NCBI RefSeq assembly: GCF_014651015.1
Contig: NZ_BMWB01000001.1
Location: 248,001 to 312,000, forward strand
Origin: Streptomyces xantholiticus
GTDB taxonomy: Bacteria > Actinomycetota > Actinomycetes > Streptomycetales > Streptomycetaceae
Direction of reading: 5' to 3'
DNA length: 64,000 bases
The position numbers were made by a program, and so were the translations under genes. Shown piece after piece: positions 16,572 to 25,380 of this stretch (the first letter of the stretch is position 1; each line of letters starts with the position of its first letter). The notes under the pieces are model-generated. The model worked only from the letters and a program-made list of their open reading frames with translations, was not told the origin of the DNA and made no database searches.

Positions 16572-19016
16572 GTGCGCGCATTGACACGGGCGAACTTTGC
16601 GTTCTGCGGGGCTGAGCTGGCCGCTGTCTACGTGCTCACGGAGAGTGGCGACGAACTGCGACTGGCCGAAGTGGTGGGGGACCGCGGCGGGACGTACGGG
16701 CTACCGGCGGTCGTCGCCCTGGGCGGGCGCTCCCCCGCCACGGACGCCTACCGCGCCGGCCGCCCGCTGTGGCTGAGCCCGGCGGAGCTGTCCGCGTACG
16801 TCTCGGCCGAAACCCGTGGCGTGTCCCCCGTCGGCGCCGGAACTCTGCCGCCCAAGTTCTCGCTCGGTGCCCTGCCGCTCGGGCACGGCGCCACACAGGT
16901 GGGCTGCCTGGTCGTCGCGGGCGAGATGGCGGACGGTTTCGACGCCGATCGCCGAAGCCTGCTGGAGCTTTACGCCGACCAGGTGACGGCCGGGCTCGAG
17001 TCCGTACCGGCCCGCGTCGTCGGCCGGGCAGGGCCCCGGGGGCCTCGGCCGCACCCGGGGCCGACACTGGTCCCCCTCCACAGCGGGGCGTTCACCCTGA
17101 CCCTGGACAGCGGGCTCATGGAGGCGGACGCACGCGTGCTGGAGCTGCTCGGCATCGCTCCGGAGGACTTCGACGGGCGGGTGGAGACCCTGCTCGCCTG
17201 TGCCGTACCGGACGACATCCCGGCACTGATGGCCGTCGTCGAGCCGGGCAGGCTGTCGACGTCCGGCGAACAGCTGGCGTTCCGCATCCGCCGCCCCGGC
17301 GGCGAGCTGCGCTGGCTGGGCCTTCGCTGCCGCCTGCGGCTCGGGGCGGACGGCATGCCGGAGCGGGTCCTCGGAGTGGTCGCCGACGCCGTCTATCTGC
17401 GCCCCACGGACGACGAGGTCGCCATCGTTCAGGGGCTGTCGGCGCGGCTGGCCGGGGCGACGACGGTCCGGGACGTCAGCCGTACGGTCGTGGAGACCCT
17501 GCGCCGTCCGCTGGACGCGAGCCGGATCGCCGTCGCGGAGGTGGAGTCGGACCGGCTGCTGGTCACCGTCCTGGACCCGCCGGAGCCCGATGCGTGGCCG
17601 GGCCTGTGGCAGACGGAGTGGCGGTCCGAGTGGCCGGACGCTTCGGTGCACGCGCTGCCCACCCTCGGGCGCGCGCTGCGGGACGGCCATATGAGCCTGT
17701 GGCCCCCCGGCGCCGATCTGGAGCCGGGCCTCATCGGCATCGGACCGGGCGGTCTGGCGGTCGTCCCGCTGCCTGCCGAAGGGCGCCTGGTCGGGGTGTG
17801 CCTGGTGGGCTGGGACGCGGAGCACGAGTTCACCCCGGAGGAGCGGTCACTGCTGACGGCTGTGGCGGGCCTGCTCGGCAGCGCACTCAGACGCGCCCAC
17901 GCCCTGGACGCAGGGCACGAGCTCGCCAGGATGCTGCAGCGCAGTCTCCTCCCCCGCAAGCTACCGGTGCTGCCCGGCGGCGTGGCCGTCGCCCGCTATC
18001 TGCCGGCGACGGCGGGCCTGGAGGTGGGCGGCGACTGGTACGACGTGATCCCGCTCGCCGACGCGCACGTGGCGCTCGTCATCGGCGACGTCCAGGGTCA
18101 CAGCGCGGCTGCCGCCACCATCATGGGCCAGATGCGCACGGCCGTACGGGCGTACGCGGTGGAGGGACATCCCCCCGACGTGGTGGTCTCTCGCGCCAAC
18201 CGGCTGCTCGTCGGCATGGAGACGGACCTCTTCGCCACCTGTCTGTACGTGGACCTGGACATGGAGGAGGGCATCGCCATCTTCGTACGGGCCGGGCATC
18301 TACCCCCGCTGCTGCGCCATCCGGACGGCACGACCGAGGAACTGGCCGTGGAGGGCGGGCCGCCGCTGGGGGTGCTCGCGGAGACGGAGTTCTCCATGAC
18401 CGAGGCGGGACTGGTCCCCGGCACCCTGCTCACGCTGCTCACGGACGGCCTGGTGGAGTCGGCCCGCCTCCCCCTGGAGGACGGGATGCAGCAGGTGAGC
18501 GAGGCCCTCGCCGCATCGGACCCGTCCGACATCGGCCGGGTCGCCGACGAACTCCTCGGCACCGCGGACGGACGGGACGACGACGTCGCGGTGCTGCTCC
18601 TGCGCTACGACGGGACGCGTGTGCGTCCGCTGCGGACCCACTGGACGGTGTGGCGGCTCACCAACGCCGTCCTGCACGCCCGCCGTTTCGCCGCGCGCAC
18701 CCTCCGCTCCTGGGGCCTGACCGAGGAGATCGACATGGCGCTGCTGGTGGTGTCCGAGCTGGTCACCAACGCCATCGCCCATACCCAGGGAGAGGTGGGG
18801 CTGGATCTGACGCTGTCCTCCGAACGGCTGCGGATCGCCGTCAACGACACCTCCCCCCGCTCCCCCGTCAAACCGGCGGACGTCGGCTGGGAGGCGACGG
18901 GCGGCCGGGGGCTGCGCATCGTCGAAGCGACGACGGCCGCTTGGGGTTCGATGCCGCTCAGCGGCGGCAAGCAGGTGTGGGCCGAGATCGACGTGTCGGG
19001 GAGTGGCCGGGGCTGA
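16572..19016 (+). CDS. Multidomain PP2C/SpoIIE-type phosphatase with GAF, PAS and HATPase domains
   Basis: An 814-aa RsbU-like regulator. Domains in order: GAF (about 1-140), PAS (about 175-275), GAF (about 290-440), SpoIIE/PP2C phosphatase (about 455-665, with VGGDWYDVIPL, VIGDVQGHSA, TLLTDGLVESA and DGRDDDVAVLLL supplying the metal Asp residues), and an RsbW-like HATPase (about 680-805, SELVTNAIAHTQG, GGRGLRIVE). Such proteins dephosphorylate anti-anti-sigma factors or act as anti-sigma kinases in response to cytoplasmic or redox signals. The start is either GTG 16572 (GGAGG only 2 bases away) or TTG 16581 (11 bases). An in-frame stop at 16551 excludes a longer form. It is a single gene, convergent with gap. 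Confidence 0.9.
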   Translation: MRALTRANFAFCGAELAAVYVLTESGDELRLAEVVGDRGGTYGLPAVVALGGRSPATDAYRAGRPLWLSPAELSAYVSAETRGVSPVGAGTLPPKFSLGALPLGHGATQVGCLVVAGEMADGFDADRRSLLELYADQVTAGLESVPARVVGRAGPRGPRPHPGPTLVPLHSGAFTLTLDSGLMEADARVLELLGIAPEDFDGRVETLLACAVPDDIPALMAVVEPGRLSTSGEQLAFRIRRPGGELRWLGLRCRLRLGADGMPERVLGVVADAVYLRPTDDEVAIVQGLSARLAGATTVRDVSRTVVETLRRPLDASRIAVAEVESDRLLVTVLDPPEPDAWPGLWQTEWRSEWPDASVHALPTLGRALRDGHMSLWPPGADLEPGLIGIGPGGLAVVPLPAEGRLVGVCLVGWDAEHEFTPEERSLLTAVAGLLGSALRRAHALDAGHELARMLQRSLLPRKLPVLPGGVAVARYLPATAGLEVGGDWYDVIPLADAHVALVIGDVQGHSAAAATIMGQMRTAVRAYAVEGHPPDVVVSRANRLLVGMETDLFATCLYVDLDMEEGIAIFVRAGHLPPLLRHPDGTTEELAVEGGPPLGVLAETEFSMTEAGLVPGTLLTLLTDGLVESARLPLEDGMQQVSEALAASDPSDIGRVADELLGTADGRDDDVAVLLLRYDGTRVRPLRTHWTVWRLTNAVLHARRFAARTLRSWGLTEEIDMALLVVSELVTNAIAHTQGEVGLDLTLSSERLRIAVNDTSPRSPVKPADVGWEATGGRGLRIVEATTAAWGSMPLSGGKQVWAEIDVSGSGRG

Positions 19017-19023
19017 CACGGCA

Positions 19024-19052
19024 CCGGCCGCCCACCGATGGCGGGCGGCCGG
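19024..19052. terminator. Bidirectional hairpin between PP2C gene and gap
   Basis: CCGGCCGCCC and its complement pair across a 9-base loop, seven bases after the PP2C stop and 22 bases from the gap stop. The genes are convergent, so one GC hairpin probably ends both transcripts. Confidence 0.75.
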
Positions 19053-19074
19053 GACGCAGAGCTCGGACGGTGGA

Positions 19075-20520
19075 TCAGACCGCCGGGGCCGGGAAGGTCG
19101 GGTACTCCACCCCGGAGACGTGCTGGACGACCCGGATGACCTGGCACGAGTAGCCGAACTCGTTGTCGTACCAGAGGTAGAGGATCGCGTTGTCGCCGTC
19201 GACCTTGGTGGCGCCGGCGTCGACGATCGAGGCGTGGCGCGAGCCGATGAAGTCGCTCGAGACCGCGTCGGGGGCGGTGGTGAAGTCGATCTGGCGCTTG
19301 AGCGGCGAGGTCAGCGAGACGTTGCGGAGGTAGTCGAGGACTTCCTCGCGGGTGGTCTCGCGGCCGAGCCGCAGGCTGAGGATCGCGATCGAGACGTCCG
19401 GCACCGGGACACGGATCGAGCTGCCGGTGATCGGCGCCTCGAGCTCGGGCAGCGCCTTGGCGACGGCGGAGGCGGCACCGGTCTCCGTGATGACCATGTT
19501 GAGCGGCGCGGAGCGGCCGCGGCGGTCGGCCTTGTGGTAATTGTCCAGCAGGTTCTGGTCGTTGGTGAACGAGTGGACGGTCTCCACGTGGCCGCGCAGC
19601 ACGCCGTACTCGTCCGCCATCGCCTTCAGCGGCGGGACGATCGCGTTGGTGGTGCAGGACGCACAGGACAGGATCTGCTCGTCCGGCTTGATCATGGCGT
19701 GGTTGACGCCGTGGACGATGTTGGGCACGTCGCCCTTGCCCGGGGCGGTCAGGACGACCTTGTCGATGCCGGGGCGAAGATGCTTCGACAGGCCCTCGCG
19801 GTCGCGCCACTTGCCCGTGTTGTCGATGAGGATGGCGTCCTTGATGCCGTACGCCGTGTAGTCGACCTCCGACGGGTCACCCGCGTGGATCACCTTGATC
19901 TCGTTGCCGTTGGCGATGATCGTGCTGTTCGCCTCGTCGACGGTGATCGTGCCCTGGAACTGGCCGTGGATGGAGTCACGGCGCAGCAGCGAGGCGCGCT
20001 TGACGATGTCCTGGTCGCCGCCTTGGCGGACGACGATGGCGCGCAGCCGCAGGCCGTTGCCTGAGCCGGCCTTCTCGATGAGCAGGCGGGCGACGAGGCG
20101 GCCGATACGGCCGAACCCGTAGAGGACGACGTCGCGGGGCTCGCGGCGCTCGATCTTGTCGTCACCCGTGGCGCCGGAGACGGCCCGGGCGGTGAACTCG
20201 GCGACCGTGAGGCCGCGGTCGTCGGCCTTGTAGGTCGCGGCGAGCATGCCGATGTCGATCTGGGAGGGGCCGAGATCGAGCGTGGTGAGGGCCTGCAGGA
20301 ACGGCATCGTCTCGGTGACCGAGAGCTCCTCGCCGGCTATCTGCCTGGCGAACCGGTGGGTCTTGAGGATGCTGACCACGGACTTGTTCACCAGGGAGCG
20401 GCTGTGGAGGAGGACGGTGACGTCCCGCTCCCGCTGCAGCTTCCCGATGATCGGGATCATCGACTCCGCAATCTCCTCGCGGTTCTTCCAGTTGGTGAAC
20501 GAGTCATCTTTGACAGTCAC
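19075..20520 (-). CDS. gap: Glyceraldehyde-3-phosphate dehydrogenase, long (GapB-like) form
   Basis: A 481-aa GAPDH, longer than the usual ~335 aa because of a ~125-residue N-terminal extension. The NAD(P)-binding motif DVVLYGFGRIGRLVARLL starts near residue 128; the catalytic Cys is in SCASCTTNAIVPPLKAM; later NMVITETGAASAVAKALPEL and WYDNEFGYSCQV are family landmarks. It catalyses G3P to/from 1,3-bisphosphoglycerate. Long forms in actinobacteria and some others are linked to gluconeogenic, NADP-tolerant GAPDH; that is family knowledge, not visible here. GTG 20520 has only a weak ribosome site. It is monocistronic, next to tRNA-Pro copy 2. Confidence 0.92.
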   Translation of the reverse strand: MTVKDDSFTNWKNREEIAESMIPIIGKLQRERDVTVLLHSRSLVNKSVVSILKTHRFARQIAGEELSVTETMPFLQALTTLDLGPSQIDIGMLAATYKADDRGLTVAEFTARAVSGATGDDKIERREPRDVVLYGFGRIGRLVARLLIEKAGSGNGLRLRAIVVRQGGDQDIVKRASLLRRDSIHGQFQGTITVDEANSTIIANGNEIKVIHAGDPSEVDYTAYGIKDAILIDNTGKWRDREGLSKHLRPGIDKVVLTAPGKGDVPNIVHGVNHAMIKPDEQILSCASCTTNAIVPPLKAMADEYGVLRGHVETVHSFTNDQNLLDNYHKADRRGRSAPLNMVITETGAASAVAKALPELEAPITGSSIRVPVPDVSIAILSLRLGRETTREEVLDYLRNVSLTSPLKRQIDFTTAPDAVSSDFIGSRHASIVDAGATKVDGDNAILYLWYDNEFGYSCQVIRVVQHVSGVEYPTFPAPAV

Positions 20521-20652
20521 AGGTTTATCTTTCGAGCTAGGCGGCGCTCATATGCTAGCCGTACGAGATTTTGATCGTTCAAGCGGTGTCGACTGAGGCA
20601 AATGCCACCTTTGCCCGACCGTCGGGCCCTGAGACCACCGTCGTCCGGGCAT

Positions 20653-20690
20653 GAAAAAGGCCGTCCTCCCATGTGCGAGAGAACGGCCTA
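20653..20690 (-). terminator. Intrinsic terminator of tRNA-Pro copy 2
   Basis: On the minus strand, AGGCCGT and ACGGCCT pair and are followed at once by TTTTTC: a classic GC hairpin plus T tract, 20 bases after the tRNA 3' end. The other tRNA-Pro copy lacks such a clear T tract. Confidence 0.8.
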
Positions 20691-20709
20691 CGACCTGCAA
20701 GAAGCAGAG

Positions 20710-20783
<74 letters not shown>

Positions 20784-20828
20784 GTGCCCGTCTGACCTGG
20801 GGTTTCCCCTGGCCGAACGCGCATGAGA

Positions 20829-20834
20829 ACAATA
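20829..20834 (-). promoter_or_regulatory. Putative -10 box of tRNA-Pro copy 2
   Basis: Minus-strand TATTGT within the block shared with tRNA-Pro copy 1, about 45 bases ahead of the tRNA. Support comes from conservation between the copies. Confidence 0.5.
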
Positions 20835-20886
20835 CCGCACTCCGGTCGCTGGTCACGAACCCGTATTCACCCTCGAGCCTGCTTGA

Positions 20887-20904
20887 CCTCAAGCAAACTT
20901 GAGG
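20887..20904 (+). promoter_or_regulatory. SoxR/MerR-type operator
   Basis: CCTCAAG-CAAA-CTTGAGG is an exact 7+4+7 palindrome matching the known SoxR box pattern, and overlaps TTGACC at 20883-20888 that would be a -35, as in MerR-family promoters with long spacers. The expected -10 position reads TGTGCG, which is poor. Downstream there is only a transketolase fragment, so the operator appears to have lost or is losing its original gene. No SoxR gene is in the window. Confidence 0.6.
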
Positions 20905-20966
20905 TTGTGCGGTGGTGGACATGGCCGACCACGGCATCCGGCACCCCGTCCACCACCGTTTCCTCC

Positions 20967-21124
20967 GGATTCGGCGACCTCGGCGGGCTCATGGCCCTGA
21001 TGACCGGCGACGAGAAGCACGGGCCCGCCGCCACCTCCACACTCGACGCACTCTGGGTCCTGTACGACCGCGTACCGCGGGTGACACCGGCGACCGCCGA
21101 CGCGCCGGACCGGGACCGGTTCCA
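20967..21124 (+). pseudogene. Transketolase N-terminal fragment
   Basis: The frame reads FGDLGGLMALMTGDEKHGPAATSTLDALWVLYDRV and DRDRF, matching the start of split actinobacterial transketolase N-terminal subunits. The expected continuation (the SKGHG thiamine-diphosphate-binding part and ~200 more residues) is absent; sequence jumps to the C-terminal subunit. It has no start of its own. This is a deletion remnant. Confidence 0.65.
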
Positions 21125-21175
21125 AGAACGCCTGATCCTTCCGCTCACCGCGCCGTCACTGAGGAGATTCCGACC

Positions 21176-22072
21176 GTGGACACCATGCGTGACCGTTTCA
21201 TCGCCACCGCCTCTCGCCTGCTCGACGAGGACCCCCGCCTGGCCCTCGTCCTCGCCGAGATCAGTGCCGCCGGTTTCGAGCAGGCGCAGCGCCGCCATCC
21301 GGCCCGGGTGATCAATGCGGGCATCCGTGAGCGGTTGCTGATCGGCGCCGGTGGCGGCATCGCACTCACCGGGATGCGGCCGATCATGCACACGTTCGCG
21401 AGCTTTCTCGTTGGAGCGGCCGTTCGAGCAGGTGAAGCTGGACCTCGGTCATCAGGACACCGGCGGGGTGCTGGTGAGCGCAGGCGCTTCGTACGACTGG
21501 CCGGCCGGCGGCTTCACGCACATGTCACCGGGGGACGTGGCGCTGCTGGACACCCTGGACACCCTGGACGGATGGACGGTCCACGTCCCCGGCCACCCGG
21601 ACGAGGCCGAGGCACTGCTGCGGCACGCGGCGCGGGGGACGACCGGCTGTACGTGCGGCTGTCGCCGCAGAGCAACGCCGAGGCCCGGCCGGTCACCGGC
21701 GACCGGTTCCTCACCGTCCGCGAAGGGCGGGGCGGGGTCGTGATCGCGGTCGGCCCGTTGCTGGACAACGTGCTCGCGGCGACCGAGGGGCTCGACGCCA
21801 CCGTGCTGTACGCGACGACGGTGCGTCCCTTCGACCGGACGGCCCTGCGCGCGGCGGTGGGCGTCCGCGCCGACGCGGTGATCGTCGAGCCGTATCCCGA
21901 GGGGACGTCGACCGCGGCCGCGAACGATGCCCTGGCGAAGGTTGTGCACCGCGTGCTGGGGCTCGGGGTGGCGCGGCGTGAGCTGCGCCGCTACGGCACG
22001 GTCGACGAACACCTCGCCGCGCAGGGCCTGGATCGGGCGTCCCTGCGGGCGCGCATCACGGCGTTCCTGTGA
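21176..22072 (+). pseudogene. Transketolase C-terminal subunit, two compensating frameshifts
   Basis: GTG 21176 with GAGGAG nine bases upstream opens MRDRFIATASRLLDEDPRLA, a pyrimidine-binding/C-terminal half of transketolase (~298 codons). After FASFLV the frame breaks: one extra base at 21410-21414 shifts into another frame ([18 protein letters not shown] ... LLRHAARG), and loss of one G in the run at 21633-21639 restores the first frame ([18 protein letters not shown]...). A 9-base tandem repeat gives [10 protein letters not shown]. Either the gene is dead or both shifts are sequencing errors; with the N-terminal half deleted, loss of function is likely. Confidence 0.75.
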
Positions 22073-22091
22073 CGGCGGGGGCAGTCACCGG

Positions 22092-22853
22092 TCACCTCCG
22101 CAGCTCCTGGGCGGGCCCCATCACGACGACCGGCTGCTTGGCCGGGTCGAGCAGGCGCAGCAGCTCACGCATCCGCTCCCTCGACAGCGAGACGCACCCC
22201 TGGGTGGGCCCTTCGTGGTCCACGTGGATCCACAGCCCGCTCCCCTTCTCCGGGCCGAGCGGCCGCTCCTTGTCCAGCGGGCTGGTCCCAGGCACTCGGT
22301 TGTAGTCGATGGCGACCACATAGTCGAAGGACCCCTCGAGGGACTCCCCGAGGAATCCGGTACCCAGGGCGACGAACTCCTCGTCCTGGTCGTAGGGCAA
22401 CCGGGTCCCGGGATCCGGTGAGAGTCCGCCGGCGTCACCGAGGCCGAAGACGCCGATGGGGGTGCGCAGATCGCCGGCGTGGTGGTCGTCGGTCCAGCCC
22501 CGCATGCCGTTGTGGGCGGGCCAGGGGCCGGCGACGGGCCGCCAGGAACGCGCCGTGTCGCTCTCGTAGAGCACGGCCTCGGCAACGTTGGTGTCCGCCG
22601 TCCCGCCGGACACGACCAGGGCCTGGCGGGTGCCGCCGGGGATGCGGGAGCGGAAGTGGGGGCCGAGGCCCGGGATGTGACGGGCAACCGGCTTGTGCGG
22701 ACCCGGACCGGATTGCCCGACGGTGCTCCCGTCGGTCGCTTTCCGGGCGGGCGATGCGGGCTGCTCGGACGATGCGTCCGAGCAGCCGGTGAGAAGCAGA
22801 GCGGCGCACACGGCCGTGGCCAGCATGCTCCCGGCGCTTCTGGTGACGGGCAT
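22092..22853 (-). CDS. L,D-transpeptidase-family lipoprotein
   Basis: A 253-aa predicted lipoprotein. The signal peptide ends in the lipobox LLTGC near residue 20. The C-terminal part has the YkuD-type active site IHVDHEGPTQGCVSLS, with the Cys nucleophile and upstream His, and typical LRTPIGVFGLG and YVVAIDYN segments. It is probably a cell-surface L,D-transpeptidase or related enzyme working on peptidoglycan stem peptides; the Streptomyces relatives are often annotated simply as L,D-transpeptidase family. ATG 22853 has GGAGG ten bases upstream. The gene is convergent with the transketolase remnant. Confidence 0.85.
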   Translation of the reverse strand: MPVTRSAGSMLATAVCAALLLTGCSDASSEQPASPARKATDGSTVGQSGPGPHKPVARHIPGLGPHFRSRIPGGTRQALVVSGGTADTNVAEAVLYESDTARSWRPVAGPWPAHNGMRGWTDDHHAGDLRTPIGVFGLGDAGGLSPDPGTRLPYDQDEEFVALGTGFLGESLEGSFDYVVAIDYNRVPGTSPLDKERPLGPEKGSGLWIHVDHEGPTQGCVSLSRERMRELLRLLDPAKQPVVVMGPAQELRR

Positions 22854-22997
22854 GGGTCGGGATCCTCCCGGCGTCGTGGAACGGCGGGCCATCCCTACCC
22901 CTTCCGCAGTGGGAAGCGGTTGCTCCGGGCGCGCACTCACCCGACCGAGGCATCGGCCACGCGTCCATCCGGCCCGGCGGCGGTCCGGATCGGGGCC

Positions 22998-23366
22998 TCA
23001 CCCCTGAGGATCCTTCAGCTCCGGGTGGGCGTCGAGCAGTTTGCGGGGAGCCGCCTGGCGCCACGAGTCGAGAAGGATGGCGCGCAGTTCGTCGTCGCCC
23101 TCCAGGGCCTCGAGGCGCACGCGCAGCCACGCGTAGTGGTCGTCATGGCCCTCGCGGAGGAAGAACTTGTCGGGCTCGGCGGCGATCAGCTCCGCACGCT
23201 CCTCCTTCGGGCACTTCACACCCATCACACGGTCGTCGTCGTCCAGCGACGCGAAGATCCGGCCGCGCTCCTCCAGCCGGAAGGTGGGCATGCCCCAGGC
23301 GAGCTTCTCGATCGCTCCGGGGAGCGCGAGGGCGATCCTGCGCACGTCGTCGGCGGTGGTGGCCAT
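22998..23366 (-). CDS. MmcQ/YjbR family protein
   Basis: A 122-aa protein of the MmcQ/YjbR family (CyaY-like fold, two-layer alpha/beta). Landmarks are the N-terminal VRRIALALPGAIEKLAWGMPTFR, the KCPKEERAELI turn and HDDHYAWLRVRLEAL toward the C-terminus. Some members bind DNA; the role is not known. ATG 23366 is the only sensible start. It is a single gene with 144 bases to the L,D-transpeptidase gene. Confidence 0.85.
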   Translation of the reverse strand: MATTADDVRRIALALPGAIEKLAWGMPTFRLEERGRIFASLDDDDRVMGVKCPKEERAELIAAEPDKFFLREGHDDHYAWLRVRLEALEGDDELRAILLDSWRQAAPRKLLDAHPELKDPQG

Positions 23367-23401
23367 GGCACCACCGTAGGCGCCGCCCCCGACAACGTCC
23401 G

Positions 23402-23602
23402 TTCACCCGCGAGGTCGGGTACGCCGCCGCCCGTACACTGCTGGCCCGCGGCAACCTGCCCACCTGTGTGTTCGCGGTGAGGGACGTGATGGCGGTCGTC
23501 GCGCCGGCCGCCTTCCGGGAGCAGGACGTACGAGTGCCGGACGTCGTCGCGCTCGCCGGTTCGGCGACATCCCTCTCGTACGGGACCGCTCCCGACCGGT
23601 GA
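23402..23602 (+). pseudogene. LacI-family regulator remnant
   Basis: A 66-codon open stretch reads FTREVGYAAARTLLARGNLPTCVFAVRD and VMAVVAPAAFREQDVRVPD, the C-terminal effector-domain pattern of LacI regulators (GY-AA--LL-------AVFA-ND-MA-GA---). The conserved ND has become RD, and the end (normally a GFDD segment) is degenerate. There is no HTH or start. A fragment of a dead sugar regulator. Confidence 0.65.
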
Positions 23603-24134
23603 CGACGGTGGCGTCCGCCGCTCATGGCCATGGGGGCGGGAGGTGATGCCGCTCGCCTGCGCGAACCGAGAGGTCCGCGCTCACGCGTACTTCGGGTGGG
23701 CGGCGAGGTGGTGCTGCGCGTCGGCGTGGATCCACCGACGGCCGTCTCCGGCCTGCGCCCCCGCCCGAACGGGGGCGCACGACCGAACGGGGTGAGCGCT
23801 TTGCACGCCGTACGCGCCGACCATCACCTCGGTGCGCCTGAGCTCTGACCACCGGCGTCGCCATATGCCCGCGAAACCCTTGCCGTTGGCATGTGGCAGG
23901 AACCCTCATCCGGGGAATGCCGTACGGCAGGACAGGACGGAGGGGTACCACGCGCACCACGTGATCATTCAAACGTCAATGGACTTGATTTCGGCCAAAA
24001 TTGACATCCACCTTGTTCCATGACGAAAGGGTCAACACGCTGATGTGGTCGGCCGATCCGGGACGGTCAGCACGCCGATGCACCACCTGCTCGAACAATC
24101 GCGCGAGCAGGCGTTTCGCGGAGGGGAGCTCGTG
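23603..24134. other. Intergenic region upstream of acyl-CoA dehydrogenase
   Basis: About 530 bases. The first half is GC-rich without an intact gene and may continue the remnant zone. The last ~120 bases (about 23960-24040) are much more AT-rich than the rest, with TTGACA at 24001, and probably hold the promoter of the acyl-CoA dehydrogenase gene; a matching -10 was not clear. Confidence 0.4.
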
Positions 24135-25331
24135 ATGGACGGATACTTCGCCGGCCGGCTGCATCACCGACTGCGGGCCGAGGTGAGGGATTTCGCGGAA
24201 AGGGAGGTGGGCCCCCGGATTCCGGCCATGGAAGCCGCCCGGTCGGTGCACCGCGAACTGTCCCGTCTCATCGCACGGCAGGGCTGGCTCGGTGCCACCA
24301 TCAGCAGCGACTACGGCGGGATGGCGCTCGGCCACCTCGCCAAGACCATCATCATCGAGGAACTCTCCCGGGTCAGCGGCGCCATGGGGGCCATGGTGCA
24401 GGCCTCGCAACTGGGCGTCGCGAAGATCGTCCACTTCGGAAGCGACGAGCAGAAGAAGACCTGGCTGCCGCCGATCGCCGCCGGTGACTGCCTGCCGACC
24501 ATCGCCGTGACCGAGCCCGAGTCGGGCGGGCACGTGCTGGGTTTGAGCGCCACCGCCGTGAGGGACGGGGACGACTACGTCCTCAATGGCCGAAAAGTGT
24601 ATGTCGGGAACAGTCATGTCGGGGATCTTCATGGCGTGGTGGTGAGGACCGGGCCGGGATCGCACGGGCTGACCGCCTTCCTCGTCGAGTCGGACCGGCC
24701 GGGCCTGCGGGTGGTGGACGAGAAGCCGACCATGGGCCTGCACGGATTCAGTTTCGGCGAGCTGCACTTCGACGACTGCCGGGTCCCCGCAGACAGCCGG
24801 CTCGGTGCGGAGGGCGACGGGCTGGCCGTGGCGTACTCATCGAGCGTGCTGTACGGGCGCGCCAATCTCACGGCGGTGTCACTCGGCATCCACCGGGCGA
24901 TCCTCGAGGAGACCACCCGGTTCTGCGAACGACGGCACCGCTACGGGCAACCCCTGCACGAACTGCCCTCCGTCAAGCTCAAGCTGGGCACGATGCAGTC
25001 GCGGCTGATGACCTCCCGCCTCGCCGCCTACCACGCCGTCCATCTGCTGGACGAGGGCATGCCCTGCGACGCGGAGCTGATGAACGCCAAGCTGGTGAAC
25101 GTGGAGGCGGCGATCGACTCGGCCCGCAACGCCATGGAGATCCACGCCGCCGCGGGCCTGTTCACCGACCGCCCCATCGAGCGCTATCTGCGCGACGCCC
25201 ACCACATGTTCGCGCCGGCCGGGACGTCGGACGTGCAACTGCTGCGGCTGGCGGAGGTTGCGCTGGGAACGGACAAGGGTCAGTGGTCGCAGCGGCTGTC
25301 CGACGAGGTGCGGTTGGTCCCGGTGGGGTGA
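24135..25331 (+). CDS. Acyl-CoA dehydrogenase family flavoprotein (catalytic Glu replaced)
   Basis: A 398-aa ACAD. The N-terminal helical domain has RAEVRDFAEREVGPR; the FAD/substrate region has TIAVTEPESGG; the C-terminal helices have RYGQPLHELPSVK and ERYLRDAHHM. The usual EGT loop, whose Glu is the catalytic base in most family members, reads PAGTS, with Ala at residue 362. A different base, as in some isovaleryl-CoA-type enzymes, or a non-dehydrogenase reaction, is therefore likely. ATG 24135 follows a strong GGAGGGG site; frames to 24045 are open. The gene stands alone, like ACADs of specialised metabolism, convergent with the conservon. Confidence 0.85.
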   Translation: MDGYFAGRLHHRLRAEVRDFAEREVGPRIPAMEAARSVHRELSRLIARQGWLGATISSDYGGMALGHLAKTIIIEELSRVSGAMGAMVQASQLGVAKIVHFGSDEQKKTWLPPIAAGDCLPTIAVTEPESGGHVLGLSATAVRDGDDYVLNGRKVYVGNSHVGDLHGVVVRTGPGSHGLTAFLVESDRPGLRVVDEKPTMGLHGFSFGELHFDDCRVPADSRLGAEGDGLAVAYSSSVLYGRANLTAVSLGIHRAILEETTRFCERRHRYGQPLHELPSVKLKLGTMQSRLMTSRLAAYHAVHLLDEGMPCDAELMNAKLVNVEAAIDSARNAMEIHAAAGLFTDRPIERYLRDAHHMFAPAGTSDVQLLRLAEVALGTDKGQWSQRLSDEVRLVPVG

Positions 25332-25342
25332 CCGAGTGACGT

Positions 25343-25373
25343 CCCGAGGGGCGCAGGACGGCCGCCCCTCGGG
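25343..25373. terminator. Bidirectional hairpin between ACAD and the conservon
   Basis: CCCGAGGGGCG and its complement pair over a 9-base loop, 12 bases after the ACAD stop and 8 bases from the GAF-gene stop. Convergent genes make a shared terminator likely. Confidence 0.8.
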
Positions 25374-25380
25374 CGCCCGG

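Noticed and set aside
20912..22072. Reading 20912-22072 as one intact 386-codon gene
   Set aside because: The middle part of that frame is Arg/Gly-rich nonsense where the transketolase sequence is in another frame; it is a pseudogene.
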